NCBI GenBank assembly: GCA_009778055.1
Contig: WRKN01000002.1
Span: 1-30,932 of the forward strand
From: Synergistaceae bacterium
GTDB taxonomy: Bacteria > Synergistota > Synergistia > Synergistales > Aminobacteriaceae
Reading direction: 5' to 3'
Length of the DNA: 30,932 bases
The translations under genes and the position numbers were made by a program. Below the pieces are notes generated by a model, which was given only the letters and a program-made list of their open reading frames with translations, was not told the origin of the DNA and made no database searches. This document shows positions 23,797 through 30,932 of the stretch, one piece after another (within the stretch, counting starts at the first letter, position 1; every line of letters starts with the position of its first letter).

Positions 23797-24339
23797 GTGA
23801 AAGAGAAAGCGAAAATTATGGACTCTCAGGGCATGGAGCGCGCCGTAACGCGCATAGCTCACGAAATCATCGAAAAGAACAAGGGCGTGTCCAGCGTGGC
23901 GCTGATAGGCATACAGCGCAGAGGCGTACCGTTGGCCAACCGGCTGGCTGCGTGCATTGAAAGCGTGGAAAAGAGCAAGGTTCCGGTGGGTGTCCTGGAC
24001 ATCACTTTCTACAGGGACGACCTCTCCCTCGTGAACGAGCACCCGGTAGTCAACGGCACTGACATACCGTTCGCCATCACCGGACTCTCCATAGTGCTGG
24101 TGGATGACGTGCTCTTCACCGGGCGCACGACGCGCGCCGCTATGGACGCGCTCATGGACTGCGGCCGTCCGAAGTCCATACAACTGGCGGTGCTCATTGA
24201 CCGCGGGCATCGCGAGCTTCCCATCCGCGCCGACTTCGTGGGAAAGAACGTTCCCACCTCCCGCAGCGAAATGGTCGCGGTTCGTATCGCGCCGTTTGAC
24301 TCGCCGGATGAAGTCATGCTGATGGAGCAGGAGCCTTAA
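23797..24339 (+). CDS. pyrR: PyrR pyrimidine regulator/uracil phosphoribosyltransferase
   Basis: PyrR senses UMP and controls pyr transcription by binding leader RNA in Gram-positive bacteria; it also has weak uracil phosphoribosyltransferase activity. The 180-residue product has the PRPP loop VLVDDVLFTGRTTRAAMDAL, plus ALIGIQRRGVPLA, LDITFYRDDLS and LIDRGHRELPIRADFVGKNV, all typical. The start is GTG 23797 with AGGAGGG 6 bases ahead; the nearby ATG at 23795 runs straight into a stop. It heads the pyr genes. I see no PyrR-binding loop or terminator in the 45-base gap upstream or the 30-base gap before pyrB. Confidence 0.94.
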   Translation: MKEKAKIMDSQGMERAVTRIAHEIIEKNKGVSSVALIGIQRRGVPLANRLAACIESVEKSKVPVGVLDITFYRDDLSLVNEHPVVNGTDIPFAITGLSIVLVDDVLFTGRTTRAAMDALMDCGRPKSIQLAVLIDRGHRELPIRADFVGKNVPTSRSEMVAVRIAPFDSPDEVMLMEQEP

Positions 24340-24369
24340 TTTTTTACGGCGGAAAGGGGTTGTCATATT

Positions 24370-25296
24370 TTGGCTTTATCGAAAAAAGACCTGCTTGGCC
24401 TTCGAGGCGTCCCTGCCTCCGAAATATCCGAGATACTGAACACGGCGGAACTCATGAAGGTCATTCTGGCCTCAAACAACAAAAAAACTCCTCATCTTCA
24501 GGGCAAGACCATCCTAACCGTTTTTTATGAGAACAGCACGCGCACCCGCCTTTCTTTTGAGCTAGCCTCGAAATACATGGGAGGCGTCGCCGCCAACATG
24601 TCGGCCTCCGGCTCCAGCGTAGCCAAAGGCGAGTCGCTAATAGACACGGCGCGCACGCTCGACAGGCTGGCCAGTGACGTGATGATCCTCCGGCACTCGA
24701 TGACCGGGGCTCCGCACCTGATGGCGCAGCACGTCAAAGCGTCCGTGATAAACGCCGGCGACGGCACTAACGAACACCCAACCCAGGCTCTGCTCGACAT
24801 GTTCACCATGAAGGAAAAACTCGGCGGCATATCCGGCCTCAACGTCGCGATAGTCGGCGACGTAACGCACAGCCGCGTCGCGCGGTCTAACCTCTGGGGA
24901 CTCACGACGATGGGCGCGAAAGTCACCTTCGCCGCGCCTCCCACCCTGCTGCCGCCCGAGCTGGCCGCCGCCGGCTGCCGCGTAACGGAGTACGTGGATG
25001 ACGCCGTGCGCGAAGCCGACGTGGTGATGGGCCTGCGTATCCAGCTTGAGCGTCAGCAGAAGGGACTCTTCCCCACAGTGCGGGAGTACCACAGATACTT
25101 CGGCCTTACGCCGGAGCGGATTGCCCTGGCGAAGAAAGGCGCGCTCGTGATGCACCCCGGTCCCATGAACAGGGGCGTTGAGATATCGTCGCTGGTCGCA
25201 GACGGGGAGCAGTCCGTCATAGACGAACAGGTGACCAACGGCGTGGCGGTGCGCATGGCGCTCCTGTTCCTGCTCACCCGGCGGAATGTTCAATAG
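24370..25296 (+). CDS. pyrB: Aspartate carbamoyltransferase catalytic chain
   Basis: PyrB joins carbamoyl phosphate and aspartate to carbamoyl aspartate. The 308-residue protein has the carbamoyl phosphate loop FYENSTRTRLSFE, the SSVAKGESLIDTARTL loop whose Ser and Lys reach the active site of the neighbouring subunit, the HPTQALLD motif, and MGLRIQLERQ and HPGPMNRGVEI in the aspartate domain. The start is TTG 24370 with AAAGGGG about 10 bases upstream. No pyrI regulatory chain is present, as in the unregulated Bacillus-type enzyme. Confidence 0.95.
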   Translation: MALSKKDLLGLRGVPASEISEILNTAELMKVILASNNKKTPHLQGKTILTVFYENSTRTRLSFELASKYMGGVAANMSASGSSVAKGESLIDTARTLDRLASDVMILRHSMTGAPHLMAQHVKASVINAGDGTNEHPTQALLDMFTMKEKLGGISGLNVAIVGDVTHSRVARSNLWGLTTMGAKVTFAAPPTLLPPELAAAGCRVTEYVDDAVREADVVMGLRIQLERQQKGLFPTVREYHRYFGLTPERIALAKKGALVMHPGPMNRGVEISSLVADGEQSVIDEQVTNGVAVRMALLFLLTRRNVQ

Positions 25297-25305
25297 GAGG
25301 CTGGC

Positions 25306-26574
25306 ATGAAAATTTTGATTAAAAACGGAACCTTAATTACGCCGGAAGGGCAGCAAAAGGGCGATTTACTTATTGAGTCCGGAAAAATCGCCGCTATGGG
25401 CGGTTCGTTAGACGCGGGAAACGCGGAAGTTCACGACGCCTCCGGCTTGCTTGTCTCGCCGGGATTGATAGACCTGCACTGCCACCTGCGCGAGCCGGGT
25501 TACGAGTACAAGGAGGATATAGCCTCCGGAACCAGGGCGGCCGCGCGGGGAGGTTTCACGTCCGTATGCTGCATGGCGAACACCAGCCCGGTGAACGACA
25601 CCGTCTCCGTAACGGAACTCATAAACGCGAAGGCGCGGAAGAACGGCGTCGTGCGAGTCTTCCCGATCGCCGCCGCCACCAAGGGGATGAAAGGCGAAGA
25701 ACTGACCGAAATGGGAGACCTGAAGGAAGCGGGCATAGTAGCCGTTTCCGACGACGGCAAATCCATTCCGGACGCCGGGCGCATGAGGCTGGTTATGAGT
25801 TATGCGCGGCATTTCGGTCTCCCGGTCGTGGATCATCCCGAGGACCCCAACCTTGTTGGGGGCGGAGTCATGAACGAGGGGTACTGGTCGACGGTGCTGG
25901 GCCTGCGCGGCGCGACGCGGGTGGCGGAGGAGTCCGTCATTGCCAGGAACTGTATGCTGGCCGAGCTGGAAGGGGCTCATCTCCACGTGGCGCACGTCTC
26001 GACGGCAGGCGGGGCGGATATCGTGCGGCAGTTCAAAGCGCGGGGAGTTCGCGTCACGGCTGAGACCGCGCCTCACTACCTATACGCCACAGACGCGTGG
26101 GTGGAGGGCTACGACACAAACACCCGCGTCAACCCTCCGCTGCGCACGGACGAGGACGTAAAGGCATTGGTCGGGGCGCTGAAAGACGGCACGATAGACT
26201 GTATCGCCACCGACCACGCCCCGCATCACAAGGACGACAAAAACATGGAGTACGCCCTGGCGGCCACCGGCATATCGGGGCTGGAAACGGCGCTCGGGGT
26301 ATGCTGGACGGCGCTGGTTGTACCGGGCTGCCTGACGCCGGGGCAACTGCTTGCCAAAATGACGGCCGCGCCGGCGAGTATCTTCTCTCTGCCCGGCGTC
26401 AGCGGAAAACTTGAGCCGGGGCAGCCCGCCGACATAACCCTTATTGACCCGGAGTCCGAGTGGACGGTCGACGCGGCGGAATTTGCCAGCAAGGGGAAAA
26501 ACACCCCCTTCCACGGCAAAAAGCTCACGGGCAGGGCCGTGGCGACCTACGCGGCAGGAGTACGCGTTTTATGA
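25306..26574 (+). CDS. pyrC: Dihydroorotase
   Basis: PyrC cyclises carbamoyl aspartate to dihydroorotate. The 422-residue protein is of the larger, class I type. Metal-site motifs are DLHCHLREPG near residue 57, VSDDGKS, the histidine in VVDHPED, HVAHVSTAGG, and the catalytic Asp in CIATDHAPHH. ETAPHYLY and NPPLR are also conserved. AGGAGG lies ahead of ATG 25306. The stop overlaps pyrF (ATGA), so translation is coupled. Confidence 0.95.
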   Translation: MKILIKNGTLITPEGQQKGDLLIESGKIAAMGGSLDAGNAEVHDASGLLVSPGLIDLHCHLREPGYEYKEDIASGTRAAARGGFTSVCCMANTSPVNDTVSVTELINAKARKNGVVRVFPIAAATKGMKGEELTEMGDLKEAGIVAVSDDGKSIPDAGRMRLVMSYARHFGLPVVDHPEDPNLVGGGVMNEGYWSTVLGLRGATRVAEESVIARNCMLAELEGAHLHVAHVSTAGGADIVRQFKARGVRVTAETAPHYLYATDAWVEGYDTNTRVNPPLRTDEDVKALVGALKDGTIDCIATDHAPHHKDDKNMEYALAATGISGLETALGVCWTALVVPGCLTPGQLLAKMTAAPASIFSLPGVSGKLEPGQPADITLIDPESEWTVDAAEFASKGKNTPFHGKKLTGRAVATYAAGVRVL

Positions 26575-27464
26575 AAAAAATTGACGCCCTGATTGATGCG
26601 ATAGAGCGGACGGGTAACCCAACGGCACTGGGGCTGGACACGCGGGCGGAGTATATGCCCGAATCTTTTATCGAGAAATTTCACCGCGGGGATGACGCAG
26701 GAGCGATAAATGCTTTCAATCGCTCCCTGATTGACGCCCTTTGCGATATTATCCCCTGCGTCAAGGTTCAGGCCGCCTGTTATGAAATGCTGGGGTTCAA
26801 AGGCATGGAGGTTTTTTGCGACACGCTGCGCTATGCCCGCGAAAAAGGCATGATCACGATAGCGGACGTGAAGCGCAACGACATCGGCTCCACGGCTGAG
26901 GCTTACGCCGCCGCTTACATGAACGGCGGCTCTCCTTTTCCGGCGGACTTCGTTACGGTCAACGCCTACCTGGGCTATGACGGCATAAAGCCCTTCCTGG
27001 ACGCCTGCGAAAAAAGCGGCGGCGGGATATTCGTCCTGGTGAGAACCTCGAACCCCTCGGCGGGGGAGTTTCAAGACCTTGCCGTCCGGGACGGAGACGG
27101 CTCTTTCCGGCCTCTTTACGAGCGCGTCGGGCTGAAAGTAGGCGAATGGGGCGAGGGCCTTATGGGCTTGCGCGGTTACAGCTCGGTTGGGGCGGTGGTG
27201 GGGGCTACGTGGCCCGAGGAGGGCAAAAAACTCCGCGCTCTCCTCCCTCGCACTTTTTTCCTTGTTCCGGGCTACGGGGCGCAGGGGGCCGCGGCAAAAG
27301 ATATTTCCGGGTGTTTCGACGGGCGCGGACGCGGCGCGGTGGTCAACGCGTCCCGCAGCCTGCTTTGCGCGCATAAGAAACTTGGAACGAACGATTTCGC
27401 CGCCGCCGCCCGCGACGAGGCCCTGATAATGAGAGACGACCTACGGGAGGGGATAAGCGGATGA
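26571..27464 (+). CDS. pyrF: Orotidine 5'-phosphate decarboxylase
   Basis: PyrF decarboxylates OMP to UMP. From ATG 26571 the product has 297 residues and belongs to the longer, type 2 family. The catalytic charge network is in ITIADVKRNDIGSTAEAYA. Other features are ALGLDTR at the N-terminus, VTVNAYLGYDGIKPFL, VLVRTSNPSAGEFQDL, VVGATWPEEGK, and VPGYGAQGAAAKD for phosphate binding. It overlaps pyrC by 4 bases and pyrE by 4 bases. Confidence 0.95.
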   Translation: MKKIDALIDAIERTGNPTALGLDTRAEYMPESFIEKFHRGDDAGAINAFNRSLIDALCDIIPCVKVQAACYEMLGFKGMEVFCDTLRYAREKGMITIADVKRNDIGSTAEAYAAAYMNGGSPFPADFVTVNAYLGYDGIKPFLDACEKSGGGIFVLVRTSNPSAGEFQDLAVRDGDGSFRPLYERVGLKVGEWGEGLMGLRGYSSVGAVVGATWPEEGKKLRALLPRTFFLVPGYGAQGAAAKDISGCFDGRGRGAVVNASRSLLCAHKKLGTNDFAAAARDEALIMRDDLREGISG

Positions 27465-28036
27465 GCATGACGCTTGAGCGGGCGTTGGAGATATTCAGGC
27501 GAACCGGAGTGATGCTGGAAGGGCATTTCAAACTGACCTCCGGACGTCACAGCGACCGTTATATGCAGTGCGCGCGGCTTTTTGAGCATCCCGGCGACAG
27601 CGCCCTAATATGCGCGGAGACCGCGGAGGCGTTTAAGGACAAAAATGTTGATTTGGTGGCCGGCCCGGCCATCGGCGGCATAATCATGGCCTATGAGGTG
27701 GCGAGGATACTGGGCGTCCGCAACGTTTTCGCCGAGCGGGAAAACGGCGTGATGACCCTGCGCCGCGGCTTCGCCGCCGTACCCGGAAGCCGCGCCCTGG
27801 TGGTCGAGGACGTGGTGACGACCGGCGGTTCGGTCAAAGAGGTCATTGAACTCCTGCGCGGGCGTGGCGTAGAGGTAGCGGGCGTGGGCGCCGTGGTAGA
27901 TCGCTCGAACGGCGCGGTTGATTTCGGCGTGCCGTTTCACGCCGTGGCGGCGATGAGCGTTGAATCCTGGGAAGCAGATGACTGTCCGCTCTGCCGTCAA
28001 GGTTTTCACATGACAAAACCCGGCAGCAGGAGCTGA
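27461..28036 (+). CDS. pyrE: Orotate phosphoribosyltransferase
   Basis: PyrE joins orotate to PRPP to give OMP, the step before PyrF. The 191-residue protein has the PRPP-binding motif ALVVEDVVTTGGSVKE, FKLTSGRHSDRYMQ near the N-terminus, AGPAIGGIIMAYEVAR and AERENGVMTLRRGF. It is of the Gram-positive, thermophile-type length rather than the shorter E. coli subgroup. CCCTGC-free GGGAGGGG precedes the start. ATG 27461 overlaps the pyrF stop; a second ATG lies at 27467. It ends the pyr cluster. Genes for dihydroorotate dehydrogenase and carbamoyl phosphate synthetase are not in the window. Confidence 0.94.
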   Translation: MSMTLERALEIFRRTGVMLEGHFKLTSGRHSDRYMQCARLFEHPGDSALICAETAEAFKDKNVDLVAGPAIGGIIMAYEVARILGVRNVFAERENGVMTLRRGFAAVPGSRALVVEDVVTTGGSVKEVIELLRGRGVEVAGVGAVVDRSNGAVDFGVPFHAVAAMSVESWEADDCPLCRQGFHMTKPGSRS

Positions 28037-28058
28037 ATAAATTTTGTAAATGGCGTTT

Positions 28059-28110
28059 CCCGTGACAAAAAATACGGTAAAATACAGACGGACGCGGTTA
28101 CAAAATCTTA
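28059..28110 (+). repeat. Upstream copy of an imperfect direct repeat
   Basis: This copy (CCCGTGACAAAAAATACGGT, then AAAATA and a GCGGTT-containing tail) resembles 29094-29143. The first 26 bases match at 24 positions. The tail aligns with a 2-base gap. It lies between pyrE and the orphan gene at 28142 and contains a TAAAAT that could be a -10 box. Confidence 0.7.
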
Positions 28111-28141
28111 AAGGCGGGGCTGGACTCGCCGCAGGGGATGA

Positions 28142-29077
28142 ATGACCATGCAGTACATAACCGGCGACGTCAGGGTCACGGTCATATCCGACCTGGAAAA
28201 GCTTCTCGATGACGCGGATATACAGATGCGGAAAGCAAATAAGGATGCTGCCAAAAACAATTTAACTGCGGAGTATTTTCCCGCGGATAGGGCATTACAA
28301 AAGAAATTGCTGGACGAATGTCTTAAGATTAGAAGCCGGTATCTTTTCCTGGATCGGACGTATGGAGAAATCATCAGGAAATATCCTAATGATGTCCGTC
28401 CGCTTATATGCCGGATAAAAGCGGTTACTCAAAGCAATATTTTGTATATACAGCACCGCGCGTACTTTTATAAATCCTGGGGCACGCCGGGAGAGATACT
28501 ACCCTCCTACGGAACAAGTTTCATAAACTGGAGACGCCTGTGTAATTTTTTCAGGCATTTGAGCAACTTGTTCTTTATCAAAGCAATGAACAGATCTGCG
28601 AAAGAAAGTGTGAAGCAAAACATTTCTTTTATTAAAGCGACAAAAGAAAGACCTCCAGTAGACATAACGAATCCTGAAGATATTGAAAAAATCAAAGAAG
28701 CGTGCGACGAATGTCTAGAAAAACTTCGTTTTGTGCTAAAGACTGGTAAATTTGAAGGCGTTTTCGATGAAGGACTCGAAAAAATACATGCTGTAATGGA
28801 ACGCGATGAACTTGATTACAAAACAGTCAGGGAACTCGAGGATGATAAGCGCATAATAGCTGAGATGAATCCTTTTCCCTTCGGACGTATTCTTTTCTTT
28901 TGCACCTTGACGGGGGGGATTGTATTAGGATGGAACATATGGGGATTTTGGGGAGCGATGTTTGCCGCTATTGTCCTGCTGATTATATACGGCATTGTTA
29001 AGGACAGTCGAATTGAAAGCTTGTTTGAAGCCATGTATGAATTTCAAGACGGCGGCGGAGACGTAACGGACGAGTAG
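28142..29077 (+). CDS. Membrane protein of unknown function
   Basis: I do not recognise this 311-residue protein. Its first 240 residues are mostly charged and helical, with many Lys/Glu/Arg, likely coiled-coil or bundle (KLLDECLKIRSRYLFLDRTY; ACDECLEKLRFVLKTGKFEG). A moderately hydrophobic patch lies at about 128-150. Two close membrane segments follow (about 250-268 and 270-287; GRILFFCTLTGGIVLGW and GAMFAAIVLLIIYGIV), then a short acidic tail. So it is probably anchored by a C-terminal hairpin with a cytoplasmic helical domain. It is more AT-rich than the genes around it and is bracketed by imperfect direct repeats, suggesting later insertion between pyrE and pgk. ATG 28142 follows GCAGGGG; ATG 28148 is an alternative. 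Confidence 0.75.
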   Translation: MTMQYITGDVRVTVISDLEKLLDDADIQMRKANKDAAKNNLTAEYFPADRALQKKLLDECLKIRSRYLFLDRTYGEIIRKYPNDVRPLICRIKAVTQSNILYIQHRAYFYKSWGTPGEILPSYGTSFINWRRLCNFFRHLSNLFFIKAMNRSAKESVKQNISFIKATKERPPVDITNPEDIEKIKEACDECLEKLRFVLKTGKFEGVFDEGLEKIHAVMERDELDYKTVRELEDDKRIIAEMNPFPFGRILFFCTLTGGIVLGWNIWGFWGAMFAAIVLLIIYGIVKDSRIESLFEAMYEFQDGGGDVTDE

Positions 29078-29096
29078 GGGCGGCAACCTGCCGCCC
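29078..29096. repeat. Perfect 8-bp hairpin, REP-like
   Basis: GGGCGGCA (29078-29085) pairs with TGCCGCCC (29089-29096) around a 3-base loop, starting at the base after the stop codon of the orphan gene. No T run follows, so it is a poor intrinsic terminator. It resembles short GC-rich dispersed palindromes found in many genomes. Confidence 0.6.
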
Positions 29097-29143
29097 GTGA
29101 CGAAAAGTACGGTAAAATATGCGGGTGCGGTTGCAGAAATTTA
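29094..29143 (+). repeat. Downstream copy of the imperfect direct repeat
   Basis: This copy (CCCGTGACGAAAAGTACGGT, then AAAATA) lies 31 bases before the pgk start and matches 28059-28110. It holds TAAAAT at 29113-29118, a possible -10 for pgk, though no good -35 is visible at the right spacing. Confidence 0.7.
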
Positions 29144-29173
29144 TGAACTACACCATCAATAGGAGGGGATGCA

Positions 29174-30361
29174 GTGAAACTCAAGACGTTCGGTTCTCAG
29201 GACGTACAGGGTAAGAAGGTGCTGGTGCGGGTGGACTTTAACGTTCCTTTCAAAAACGGCAAGGTAAAGGACGACGCGCGTATCCGCGCGCACTCCGGCA
29301 CAATAGGCAAACTGCTGGACGCCGGGGCGAAGGTGGCGCTTGTCTCGCATTTCGGACGCCCGGACGGCAAGGTGGTTCCGGAGATGTCTCTGGGCCAGAT
29401 AGCGGCGGACGTGGAGAAAGCCTACGGCAAAAAGGTGCGTTTCGTTGACGACTGTGTCGGCGGAAAAGTGGAGGCGGCGCTCTCCGCTTTGTCCGAAGGA
29501 GAAGTGCTCCTGCTGGAAAACTCCCGCTTTTACGCCGAGGAGCAGAAAAACGACGCGGCTTTCGCGGGGAAAATGGCGAAGCCCTTCGACGCCTTCGTCA
29601 TGGACGCTTTCAGCGCGTCGCACCGCGCCGACGTTACGACCAACGGACTCTTCTCGCTTCTGCCGTCCTTCGCCGGCGACGTCCTGATAAAGGAGGGCGA
29701 GATGCTGGGCGCGGTCTGCGAGTCTCCGGCCAAGCCTTACGTTCTGATTCTGGGGGGGGCTAAGGTCTCCGACAAGATAGCGGTGGTGGGTAACCTGCTG
29801 GACAAGGTCTCCACGATAATTATCGGCGGCGGCATGGCCTACACGTTCCTCAGGGCCCAGGGCTACGCGACGGGCAAGTCGCTTTGCGAGGAAAACAGGC
29901 TGGACTTCGCCGGCGAGACCCTGAAAAAAGCCGAGCAAAAGGGCGTGAAAATTCTTCTTCCGCTTGACAACGTCGTCGCTGAGGGGCTCGAAGCCACGGA
30001 GACGGTCACGGTGGACACAGCCGCCATGCCCGGCGACAAAATGGGGCTGGACATAGGGCCTGAGACGGCAAAGCTGTTTTCCGACGCTCTGGTTGGAGCG
30101 AAGTCTATCTTGTGGAACGGCCCTATGGGCGTTTTTGAAAACAAACTCTTCGCAGCCGGATCGATGGCGGTGGGAGAGTCCGTTGTGAAAGCCACGGAAG
30201 CCGGGGCTATTTCAGTAATAGGCGGCGGCGACACGGCTTCGGCGGTGCGGCAGTTCGGCATTGACGGCAAAGTATCTTGGGTTTCCACCGGCGGCGGCGC
30301 GAGCCTCGAATACTGCGAAGGCAAAAAGCTGCCCGGCATGGCCCCATTGGAGGTTAAGTAG
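29174..30361 (+). CDS. pgk: Phosphoglycerate kinase
   Basis: Pgk transfers phosphate from 1,3-bisphosphoglycerate to ADP in glycolysis. The 395-residue protein has the N-lobe motif VLVRVDFNVPF, VSHFGRPDGK and the C-lobe nucleotide motifs LILGGAKVSDKIAVVGNLL, LWNGPMGVFE, VIGGGDTASAV and WVSTGGGASLEY. Some usually conserved spots differ: LENSRFYAEE where LENLRFHPGE-like is common, and DAFSASHRAD for DAFGTAHRAH. Arg and His of these motifs are kept. The start is GTG 29174 with AGGAGGGG upstream. The stop is 2 bases before tpiA. Confidence 0.95.
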   Translation: MKLKTFGSQDVQGKKVLVRVDFNVPFKNGKVKDDARIRAHSGTIGKLLDAGAKVALVSHFGRPDGKVVPEMSLGQIAADVEKAYGKKVRFVDDCVGGKVEAALSALSEGEVLLLENSRFYAEEQKNDAAFAGKMAKPFDAFVMDAFSASHRADVTTNGLFSLLPSFAGDVLIKEGEMLGAVCESPAKPYVLILGGAKVSDKIAVVGNLLDKVSTIIIGGGMAYTFLRAQGYATGKSLCEENRLDFAGETLKKAEQKGVKILLPLDNVVAEGLEATETVTVDTAAMPGDKMGLDIGPETAKLFSDALVGAKSILWNGPMGVFENKLFAAGSMAVGESVVKATEAGAISVIGGGDTASAVRQFGIDGKVSWVSTGGGASLEYCEGKKLPGMAPLEVK

Positions 30362-30363
30362 TC

Positions 30364-30932
30364 ATGAAAAAAATATATCTTTACGGCAACTGGAAGATGA
30401 ACATGACCCGAGGCGAGACCGAGGGTTTTTACAAGGATTTCGAGGCTCTGGCAAAAGAGGCTCCGCTTTCCCAGGCGATAGGCAAGACGCTGGAGGCGGC
30501 GGTGTTTCCGCCCTTTACCTCCCTGTGCGCCGCCGGGTGCGCGTCTAAAGCCTGCGCTCCGGGCCTTGCTCCCATCCTCGGCGCTCAGAACGCCTACTTC
30601 GAGCCTAAAGGGGCTTTCACAGGCGACGTTTCGCTGCCGATGCTCAAAGACGCGGGATGCACTCACGTTATCTTGGGGCACAGCGAGCGCCGGACGATCT
30701 TCGGGGAAACCGACGAACTCATAGCAAAGAAGGTAAAGGCCGCCCTCGACGCGGGCGTTGTCCCGGTCTTCTGCTACGGAGAGACATTGGAGGAGCGCGA
30801 GGGGAACAAGACCTTCGACGTGGTATCCCGCCAGATTAAGGCGTTGTCGGCTTTGAGCGCCGCCGAACTCGAAAAGATAATTTATGCTTACGAGCAGGTA
30901 TGGGCGATCGGAACGGGGAAGTCCGCCACTTC
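30364..30932 (+). CDS. tpiA: Triosephosphate isomerase, truncated by the window end
   Basis: TpiA interconverts dihydroxyacetone phosphate and glyceraldehyde 3-phosphate. About 189 residues are present of a usual 250; the frame stays open to the last base. Catalytic residues are seen: Lys11 in GNWKMN, His106 in ILGHSERR and Glu177 in YEQVWAIGTGK. The residue after the catalytic glutamate is nearly always Pro (YEPVWAIGTG) but is Gln here. GGAGG at 30350-30354 within the pgk end serves as ribosome site. It forms a glycolytic pair with pgk. Confidence 0.95.
   Translation, partial: MKKIYLYGNWKMNMTRGETEGFYKDFEALAKEAPLSQAIGKTLEAAVFPPFTSLCAAGCASKACAPGLAPILGAQNAYFEPKGAFTGDVSLPMLKDAGCTHVILGHSERRTIFGETDELIAKKVKAALDAGVVPVFCYGETLEEREGNKTFDVVSRQIKALSALSAAELEKIIYAYEQVWAIGTGKSAT

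Noticed and set aside
28062..28085. GTGACA and TAAAAT in the direct repeat as a standard promoter
   Set aside because: Spacing between the two hexamers is only 10 bases, too short for a -35/-10 pair.
1..30932. CRISPR arrays, transposases, tRNA or rRNA genes
   Set aside because: No regularly spaced repeats, transposase-like proteins or tRNA/rRNA signatures were found on reading the window by eye.

Overview
The window reads as a stretch of chromosome from a motile, diderm, probably anaerobic bacterium. The flagellar gene order (flbD-motA-motB-fliL-fliM-fliY-cheY-fliO-fliP-fliQ-fliR-flhB), the FliY-type switch protein, the PyrR-led pyr operon and an LptC-like envelope gene together suggest Synergistota or a Clostridia-like relative. 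This placement is an inference from gene content and style, not from a marker gene. Non-ATG starts are common (TTG, GTG and one probable CTG), and many genes overlap by 1-10 bases.

Layout. 1-425: a tail of uncertain coding status, a 20-bp palindrome, a strong hairpin and a long leader. 426-8624: one compact flagellar operon covering the stator (MotAB), switch (FliM, FliY), CheY and the export gate (FliOPQR, FlhB). An internal promoter precedes cheY. 8621-10282: a consensus-like promoter overlapping the flhB stop drives a LysM/M23 murein hydrolase-like protein. 10283-11979: a terminator-like hairpin and then pyrG. 12015-16105: three envelope or secreted proteins (a repeat protein, a proline-rich protein with a probable CTG start, and an LptC-like protein), then UDP-glucose dehydrogenase. 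16191-17926 (minus strand): a degenerate ZnuA-like protein overlapping a family 2 glycosyltransferase. 18239-23751: an aromatic amino acid cluster aroC-pheA-aroE:aroK-aroQ, ending in a fused NAD(P)H-hydrate repair enzyme. 23797-28036: pyrR-pyrB-pyrC-pyrF-pyrE. 28142-29077: an unrecognised, more AT-rich membrane protein bracketed by imperfect direct repeats. 29174-end: pgk and the start of tpiA.

How the genes work together. The first 8 kb supplies motor torque, switching and type III flagellar export. The aro block converts 3-dehydroquinate to chorismate, apart from the AroA step, and on to phenylpyruvate. The pyr block covers UMP synthesis except carbamoyl phosphate synthetase and dihydroorotate dehydrogenase, with PyrG making CTP further upstream. 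No RNA genes, insertion sequences or CRISPR arrays were found.

No clearly new multi-gene system is visible. The most worthwhile leads are the bracketed orphan gene at 28142-29077, the FliY that has lost both CheC-type asparagines, the NPTT variant of FlhB, the terminator-like hairpin in the pyrG leader, and the duplicated-unit envelope protein at 12015.
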